Below are positions 58,044 through 62,510 of a stretch of DNA of 62,510 nt, piece after piece. How positions within the stretch are numbered: position 1 is the stretch's first letter; each line of letters opens with the position of its first letter. This DNA comes from Phycisphaerales bacterium (GTDB taxonomy: Bacteria; Planctomycetota; Phycisphaerae; Phycisphaerales; UBA1924): the NCBI GenBank assembly GCA_029260375.1, contig JAJDDI010000026.1:1-62510 (forward strand), written 5' to 3'. A program made the position numbers and the translations under genes. Under the pieces are notes generated by a model. The model did no database searches. It was not told where the DNA came from and worked only from the letters and a program-made list of their open reading frames with translations.

Positions 58044-59561
58044 TTAGCCGAGGAGCTGGAGCACGTTCTGGGGGCTCTGGTTGGCCAGGGCCAGGACGTT
58101 GGTGGACGCCGCCACAAGGATCTGGCTGCGGGTCAGGCCCGCGGTCTCCTTGGCGAAGTCGGCGTCACGGATGCTGCTCTCGGCGGCCGCGGTGTTCTCG
58201 ACCGCGACGCCCAGGCTCCGGATGGTGGCCCCGATGACGTTCTTCTGGAACGCGCCGAGCCGCCCGCGGAGGCTGGAAACCTGGTCGATCGCCTCGTCGA
58301 CGATGCTCTGGGCCGAGGAGAAGGCGGAGCCGTCGGCATCAACGATGTTGAAGCTCTTGCCCGAGGCGAGGTCGTCGAGGAAGCCGAGGTCGCTGGTGCC
58401 GAGCTTGCGGACGGCGACGTCCTGGATACCGATCGAGACCTTGCCGCCGATGTTGACGTCTCCGGCGAGCTGGAAGTCGGCGCCGCCGCCGGTGATGCTG
58501 AAGGCGGAGACGTTGCCCAGGGTCTGGGACGTTCCGGTGTCGAGGGTGACGCTGACGTCGAGGAAGTCCGAGTTGACGCGGAGTTCCTTGCCCTTGCCGG
58601 TGGCCAGGAGGCCGTTGATGGCGCCGGCGATGTCCTGCCCGTCGTCACGCACGCCGTTGGTGGCGTTGCCGAAGGTGGAGTTGATGGTGGTGTTAACGGT
58701 CGCGGCGTCGTCGGACTCGAAATCGTAGATGCCGATGGCGGTGCCGGTGACGCCGCCGGTCTGGACGACGGTGACCGAGACGTACTCGTTCGAGCCGAAG
58801 GCGGAGGACTGGAGGGTGACGCCGGTGCCGCTGGCGACCGCGGTGACGCCGGTCACGTCAGAGAAGGTGTTGACGGCATCAACGATCGACGCGAGGGTCT
58901 GGCCGGACGAGAACTGGAGCTCGCGGGTGCCCTTGGAGCCGGCGATCTCGATGGTGAAGGCGGAGCCGGTGGCGCCGTTGAGGTCGATCGAGGCCCCGCC
59001 GAGCGAGAGGTACAGACCGGCCTGCTGGGCGGACTGGGTGACGATGGCGTCCACGGCGAGGCTGGCGCCCTCGAACTTGGCGCCGTTGACGCGGAAGTCC
59101 GAGACGCCCGAGTTAACGGAGCTGACCTGGTAGTCGAAGTTGCCGCTGAGCAGCTTGCTGCCCTGGAAGCTCGTGGAGCTGGCGACGCGGTCGATGGTCT
59201 GCAGGATGGAGTCGATCTGGAGCTGGTTGGCGGCCTTCTCCGACTCGGAGAGACCGGCGGAGCTGGCCGAGGAGGTCAGCAGACCCTGGAGTTCGGTCAG
59301 GAGGTTGGAGACCTCCTGCAGACCGCCTTCAGCAATGTTGACGACCTGGTCGGCGCGCTCGGAGTTCTCGATCGCCGCGTTGAGCGACGTGATCTCCGAG
59401 CGGAGGTTCTCCGACGCGATCAGCCCGGCCGGGTCGTCCTTGCCGCGGTTGATCCGCAGACCGGTCGACAGGCGCTCGAGCGAGAAGCCGAGCTGCTGAT
59501 TGTTTCCGCCCAGCACCCGCTGCGCGACCAGAGACGAGATGTTCGTATTGATGCGACTCAT
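58044..59561 (-). CDS. fliC: Flagellin 1
   Basis: A 505-residue flagellin. The N-terminal D0/D1 segment is SRINTNISSLVAQRVLGGNN, then LSTGLRINRGKDDPAGLIAS. The C-terminal D0/D1 segment runs from SLRGRLGAFQKNVIGATIRS to the signature end ANQSPQNVLQLLG. The middle (about 165-400) is a Thr/Ser/Gly-rich variable domain for the filament surface. The start has GGAGG upstream. It has its own terminator and follows flagellin 2. Confidence 0.95.
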   Translation of the reverse strand: MSRINTNISSLVAQRVLGGNNQQLGFSLERLSTGLRINRGKDDPAGLIASENLRSEITSLNAAIENSERADQVVNIAEGGLQEVSNLLTELQGLLTSSASSAGLSESEKAANQLQIDSILQTIDRVASSTSFQGSKLLSGNFDYQVSSVNSGVSDFRVNGAKFEGASLAVDAIVTQSAQQAGLYLSLGGASIDLNGATGSAFTIEIAGSKGTRELQFSSGQTLASIVDAVNTFSDVTGVTAVASGTGVTLQSSAFGSNEYVSVTVVQTGGVTGTAIGIYDFESDDAATVNTTINSTFGNATNGVRDDGQDIAGAINGLLATGKGKELRVNSDFLDVSVTLDTGTSQTLGNVSAFSITGGGADFQLAGDVNIGGKVSIGIQDVAVRKLGTSDLGFLDDLASGKSFNIVDADGSAFSSAQSIVDEAIDQVSSLRGRLGAFQKNVIGATIRSLGVAVENTAAAESSIRDADFAKETAGLTRSQILVAASTNVLALANQSPQNVLQLLG

Positions 59562-59569
59562 TTGGGAAG

Positions 59570-59582
59570 GTCCTCCGTGAAC
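59570..59582 (-). promoter_or_regulatory. Possible CsrA site over the flagellin 1 ribosome binding site
   Basis: The mRNA reads GTTC-ACGGA-GGAC, a 4-bp stem (one U-G) presenting GGA in a 5-nt loop. It overlaps the Shine-Dalgarno sequence. Ten bases (TCACGGAGGA) are identical to the flagellin 2 site. Confidence 0.4.
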
Positions 59583-59835
59583 GCGAGCTGGGACGGTTTG
59601 TCGTGTCCCGTGATGTATTCCGAACGGGCTGCTCCACCCGATGGGCCTGCGACGCGCCGGCCCGTTCGAGAAACCGATCTGCCCCCGGCTCCGTCCGAGG
59701 GCGCCCGATCAGGATGGTTCCTGAAGGGATGCGGTCGGGATCGACAGCGTTAGAGCAGCGATTCAGTCACCTCCCGAAGAATCAGAAAGAATCACCTTGA
59801 CAGCTCCCTCCCAGAAATAGGGGTGCGCACCAGAA

Positions 59836-59862
59836 AGGCCCCACCCGAAACGGGTGGGGCCT
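59836..59862 (-). terminator. Intrinsic terminator of flagellin gene 2
   Basis: A 12-bp perfect stem, AGGCCCCACCCG (59836-59847) with CGGGTGGGGCCT (59851-59862) and an AAA loop. On the minus strand TTTCTG follows. Confidence 0.9.
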
Positions 59863-59894
59863 GGAGAAAGGTGCTTGGAAAGGGCGTTTTTTGG

Positions 59895-61454
59895 TTAGCC
59901 GAGAAGCTGGAGCACGTTCTGGGCCTGCTGGTTGGCCAGCGTGAGGACCGTTGTGCCGGAACTCTGGAGGATCTGGGCCCGGGTCAGGGCGGAGGTCTCG
60001 GCGGCGAAGTCAGCGTCCACAATGATGGATTTGCTGGCCGTGAGGTTCTCGAACTGGGACTGGAGGCTCCGGGTGTTGGTCTCAAGCACGTTCCGCTCGA
60101 AGGCGCCCAGACGCCCCCGGAGCACCGCGACCTCATCGATGGCCTTGTCGAGGATGTCGCTTGCGGCGGAGAAGTCTCGGCTCGAGGCGCTGGCGCGGAG
60201 GCTGTTGGCCTGTCCGTCCTGGAGGCTCGAGAGATATTGCACGGCGCCGTCGACCAGGCTGCCCCCGAGGAACGAGGCGGAAGTGGATGAGATCCCGATG
60301 TTGGACTGCTGAAGAGCGTTGATGTCTTGTCCCAGCTGGAACAGGGCGCCGCCCCCGGTGATGTCGAACGTGGACGGGGCGATGGTCGGATCGATCGCGA
60401 ACGACTCATCGAGGAGGAGTTCGACGGACAGATTGGGCGAGTTCAGGGAGACTTCGAGCCCGTCGCCGTTGGCGAGCGAGCCGTTGATGAGGGCCTGGAC
60501 GTCTACGCCGGTGTCGCGGTTGGTGGAGGTGAGGGTGGAGCCGATGCCGCTCCACGGGAAACCGGCGGAGACGTCCGGTAGGGCGAGGCCGTCCACAAAC
60601 TTGTAGGTCTCAAACCAGGCGGCGCTTTCATCGCCTCCCAGACGATCGACGCTGACAAACTCGTCCGCGCCGTAGTTGACGGACCGGAAGATCAGGCCGG
60701 AGTTTGGGTCGCCGTTGATGAGGACGGCCTCGATGCCGGTCAGTGCGGTGCGTCCGTTGACGCCGTTGACGACGTCGCTGAGCGTGGCGCCAGAGGCGAA
60801 CGAGAGCTCGGAGACCCCCTGCGATCCGGCGACGCGGATGGTGGTGGCCGACGCGAGGACGCCGTCGGTCAGCGAGCCGGGCATGTCACCGTTGAGATAG
60901 AGGGCGCCCTTCTGGGCGGAGGCGAGGACATCGACCTCGACCTGGAGGGCGTTGGAGCCGACGAAGCTGGCGGCAAAGACGCGGGCGGTCTTGATCTCGG
61001 TCGAGCTGATGCCGCTGGTGATGTAGTCGAGCGAGCCGTCGAGGAGCTTGAGCCCGCCGAAGCTGGCGGTGTTGCTGATGCGGGTGATCGACTGGATCGC
61101 CGAGTTGATCTGGAGCTGGTTGGCCTCGATCTCCTCGTCGGAGACAGCGCCGGAGTTGGCGGCCTCGACCGTGAGGCCCTTGATGGTGTTGAGCAGATCG
61201 GAGATCTCGACGAGGGCGGACTCGGTGGTCGCGATGACCGAGCTGGCGCGCTCCGAGTTCTTGATGCCCTGCTCGATGCCGGCGAGGTCGGTCGCGATGC
61301 GCTCGCTGATGATCAGGCCCGCGGGGTCGTCCTTGCCGCGATTGATGCGCAGACCGGTGGACAGGCGTTCGAGGTGGATTCCAAGATCCTGTCCCGAGCG
61401 TGCGAGGTTGGCCTGTGCGATGATGCTCGGGACGTTTGTGTTGATTCTGGCCAT
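59895..61454 (-). CDS. fliC: Flagellin 2
   Basis: A 519-residue flagellin related to flagellin 1 at the ends (ARINTNVPSIIAQANLARSG, LSTGLRINRGKDDPAGLIIS, and the end LANQQAQNVLQLLG) but very different in the middle. It lies between csrA and flagellin 1 on the same strand. The start codon comes right after a GGA-bearing hairpin (61456-61473). Two divergent flagellins suggest a composite filament or switching; this is inference. Confidence 0.95.
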   Translation of the reverse strand: MARINTNVPSIIAQANLARSGQDLGIHLERLSTGLRINRGKDDPAGLIISERIATDLAGIEQGIKNSERASSVIATTESALVEISDLLNTIKGLTVEAANSGAVSDEEIEANQLQINSAIQSITRISNTASFGGLKLLDGSLDYITSGISSTEIKTARVFAASFVGSNALQVEVDVLASAQKGALYLNGDMPGSLTDGVLASATTIRVAGSQGVSELSFASGATLSDVVNGVNGRTALTGIEAVLINGDPNSGLIFRSVNYGADEFVSVDRLGGDESAAWFETYKFVDGLALPDVSAGFPWSGIGSTLTSTNRDTGVDVQALINGSLANGDGLEVSLNSPNLSVELLLDESFAIDPTIAPSTFDITGGGALFQLGQDINALQQSNIGISSTSASFLGGSLVDGAVQYLSSLQDGQANSLRASASSRDFSAASDILDKAIDEVAVLRGRLGAFERNVLETNTRSLQSQFENLTASKSIIVDADFAAETSALTRAQILQSSGTTVLTLANQQAQNVLQLLG

Positions 61455-61455
61455 G

Positions 61456-61473
61456 GCAATCCTCCGTGATTGC
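61456..61473 (-). promoter_or_regulatory. Hairpin with GGA loop over the flagellin 2 ribosome binding site (putative CsrA target)
   Basis: On the mRNA GCAATC-ACGGAG-GATTGC forms a perfect 6-bp stem whose 6-nt loop contains GGA. It ends one nt before the ATG and buries the Shine-Dalgarno sequence. This is the classical shape of a CsrA-binding site. csrA is the gene just upstream. Confidence 0.6.
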
Positions 61474-61552
61474 GTTGTCCGTCTTGGTACCCCCGACCTG
61501 AACCTCCGCGCGGGGGTGTGTGGGCACGTCTAACGATTGGGTGAAGACAAGG

Positions 61553-61909
61553 TCATCCGGTGCTGCGTATGCCCGGGGGTTGGGGCTTGGGCTCGGCCTG
61601 ATGGGCGCCGTTCTTGCAATCGCTGTCGGATCGCCCCGCGGTGAGGCGGGAGGCCTGGGCCCTGGCGGCGCTGCGCGCCGGTCCGGGTCTGACCTTCTGG
61701 GCGATCTCTTCGATGGCGCCGCCGGCGATCTTGGCGGCCTGCTCGTTTTCCCGCGTGATCGCGTCGTACACCTCCTTGCGGTGTACGGCGATGCGGGTTG
61801 GCGCGGTAATCCCGAGGCGCACCTTGTCGCCCCGGATATCGACGACTGTGATCTCGATGTCGTCGCCGATCATGATTGTCTCGTCGCGCTGCCGTGAAAG
61901 CACAAGCAT
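61553..61909 (-). CDS. csrA: Carbon storage/flagellin translation regulator CsrA, extended
   Basis: A 118-residue protein. The first 62 residues are Csr[61 protein letters not shown]. The remaining 55 residues are an Ala/Gln/Arg/Pro-rich tail absent from typical 60-75-residue members. CsrA binds GGA-containing leaders. It lies between fliW and two flagellin genes, the arrangement known in Bacillus, where FliW antagonises CsrA. ATG 61909 is used; the open frame extends upstream without similarity. Confidence 0.94.
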   Translation of the reverse strand: MLVLSRQRDETIMIGDDIEITVVDIRGDKVRLGITAPTRIAVHRKEVYDAITRENEQAAKIAGGAIEEIAQKVRPGPARSAARAQASRLTAGRSDSDCKNGAHQAEPKPQPPGIRSTG

Positions 61910-62092
61910 TGCGTGAGCTCCTTGTTCGCATCCGTGCCCGGAGGGTGCGGCATCCCTGCCTTCCGGGGAGTCTTCTTCATATCCCACCGCCACCGGTCGA
62001 GCGATCCCGGGCGATCCGTTCGGGGCGCACAGATGGCGCCCGGCAGGTCTCGTCCGGAGAGCGATCGCCTGGGGCGGACCGCGTGCAACGAA

Positions 62093-62510
62093 TCAGGCCG
62101 AGGCGGCTGTCTCCGCCGGGCCGACCTTCATCAGCGGGTGGCGGGTGGTCCAGCGTTTCTCGGCGACCACCATCTGCTCGCCGATTCGGGCGAGGGTGTT
62201 GATGATGAGCGGCCCCTGGAGGTTGCCCGTGAGCTGCTGATCGATCTTGTTGACGATCACAAAGACCTGGGCGTCCTCGAGCTTGTCCAGAGCGAGCTCT
62301 TCCATCTGCTCGCTGCGGATAGGCGCCGAGTAGCTGGGCTCGAAGAGCGTCGGGTCGGTGACCACGAACGCCAGCCCCGGCTCGTCCAGGCTCTGCAGCC
62401 AGAAGAAGCACGCGTCGTCGCCCGGCTGCAGCAGGCACCATCGTGTCTTGCCCGGGAAGCCGAGCACCCCCTTCGGGAACGTGATCACGCGGTCCTCCGC
62501 GATCTCGATC
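62093..62510 (-). CDS. fliW: Flagellar assembly factor FliW, N-terminally truncated by the window
   Basis: The reading frame runs off the window edge: IEIAEDRVITFPKGVLGFPG then FFWLQSLDEPGLAFVVTDPT and DAQVFVIVNKIDQQLTGNLQ followed by PLIINT. These are FliW hallmarks. A GTG at 62488 is not the likely start because conserved residues continue upstream of it. FliW binds flagellin and inhibits CsrA, coupling flagellin export to translation. Confidence 0.9.
   Translation of the reverse strand, partial: IEIAEDRVITFPKGVLGFPGKTRWCLLQPGDDACFFWLQSLDEPGLAFVVTDPTLFEPSYSAPIRSEQMEELALDKLEDAQVFVIVNKIDQQLTGNLQGPLIINTLARIGEQMVVAEKRWTTRHPLMKVGPAETAASA

Larger units (their letters stand above)
59562..59894. 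other. Intergenic stretch between the two flagellin genes
   Basis: It holds the terminator of flagellin 2, the ribosome binding site of flagellin 1 and a leader of up to 270 nt. I could not find a convincing sigma28 or sigma54 promoter by eye. Confidence 0.6.

Noticed and set aside
1..62510. CRISPR array or insertion sequence
   Set aside because: No regularly spaced repeats and no transposase-like translation were noticed; only short REP-like elements are present.

Overview
The window looks like chromosomal DNA of a GC-rich planctomycete, most probably of the Phycisphaerae. The evidence is: secreted proteins with PEP-CTERM-like (PTPGAA...RRRRR) and dockerin-like (CAPDLAAPFGVLDV...GCP) C-termini; a Tol/Exb-type energiser pair beside a very large PD40 and squalene-cyclase-like protein; BlaI plus M56 peptidase; a membrane pyrophosphatase; a futalosine-type menaquinone gene; and flagellins next to csrA and fliW. 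I saw no IS element, prophage or CRISPR array. The genus is not assigned.

Layout. (1) 1-11757: the S10/spc/alpha ribosomal supercluster on the plus strand: rplV (partial), rpsC, rplP, rpmC, rpsQ, rplN, rplX, rplE, rpsN, rpsH, rplF, rplR, rpsE, rplO, secY, map, rpmJ, rpsM, rpsK, rpoA, rplQ, then a strong terminator. rpmD, adk, infA and rpsD are missing from their usual places; rpsE, rplO, rplE and rplQ carry extensions; S14 has lost its zinc ligands. (2) 11760-14223: a REP-like palindromic element, two small membrane proteins and pheS. (3) 14236-20895: a 2219-residue secreted multidomain protein on the minus strand. (4) 21124-24053: a BlaI-family repressor with two operator-like dyads over its own promoter, coupled to an M56 (BlaR1-like) membrane protease with a heptad coiled-coil and His/Asp tail. 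(5) 24296-33196: a 1058-residue TPR protein, TolQ/ExbB, TolR/ExbD, and a 1487-residue fusion of a PD40 propeller, membrane segments, a 700-residue Ala/Pro/Ser linker and a squalene-cyclase-like barrel. This is the most interesting locus. (6) 33197-36989: a paired-hairpin repeat, a zinc-ribbon membrane protein, tRNA-Ala(CGC), and a zinc ABC transporter (znuA-znuC-znuB). (7) 36990-43694: a leader with 16 nt perfectly complementary to the 16S rRNA 3' end and an intrinsic terminator just before a threonine/serine dehydratase; then a secreted protein, the pyrophosphatase and rpsU. (8) 43830-56842: mixed housekeeping genes (NYN/YacP RNase-like, citrate synthase, rhomboid, trpF, aroK, AsmA-like, efp, MBL hydrolase, DinB-like, mqnC, Na+/solute symporter). 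(9) 56966-62510: a XerC/D recombinase, then a motility block transcribed as fliW-csrA-flagellin-flagellin, each flagellin with its own terminator and a GGA-bearing hairpin at the ribosome binding site that suits CsrA control.

The genes form three functional ensembles: translation and secretion (ribosome, RNA polymerase alpha, SecY, Map, EF-P, PheS, S21); envelope (Tol-like system, M56 signalling, secreted adhesive or sugar-binding proteins, zinc uptake); and motility under FliW/CsrA feedback. Calls rest on reading translated motifs; no database search was run.
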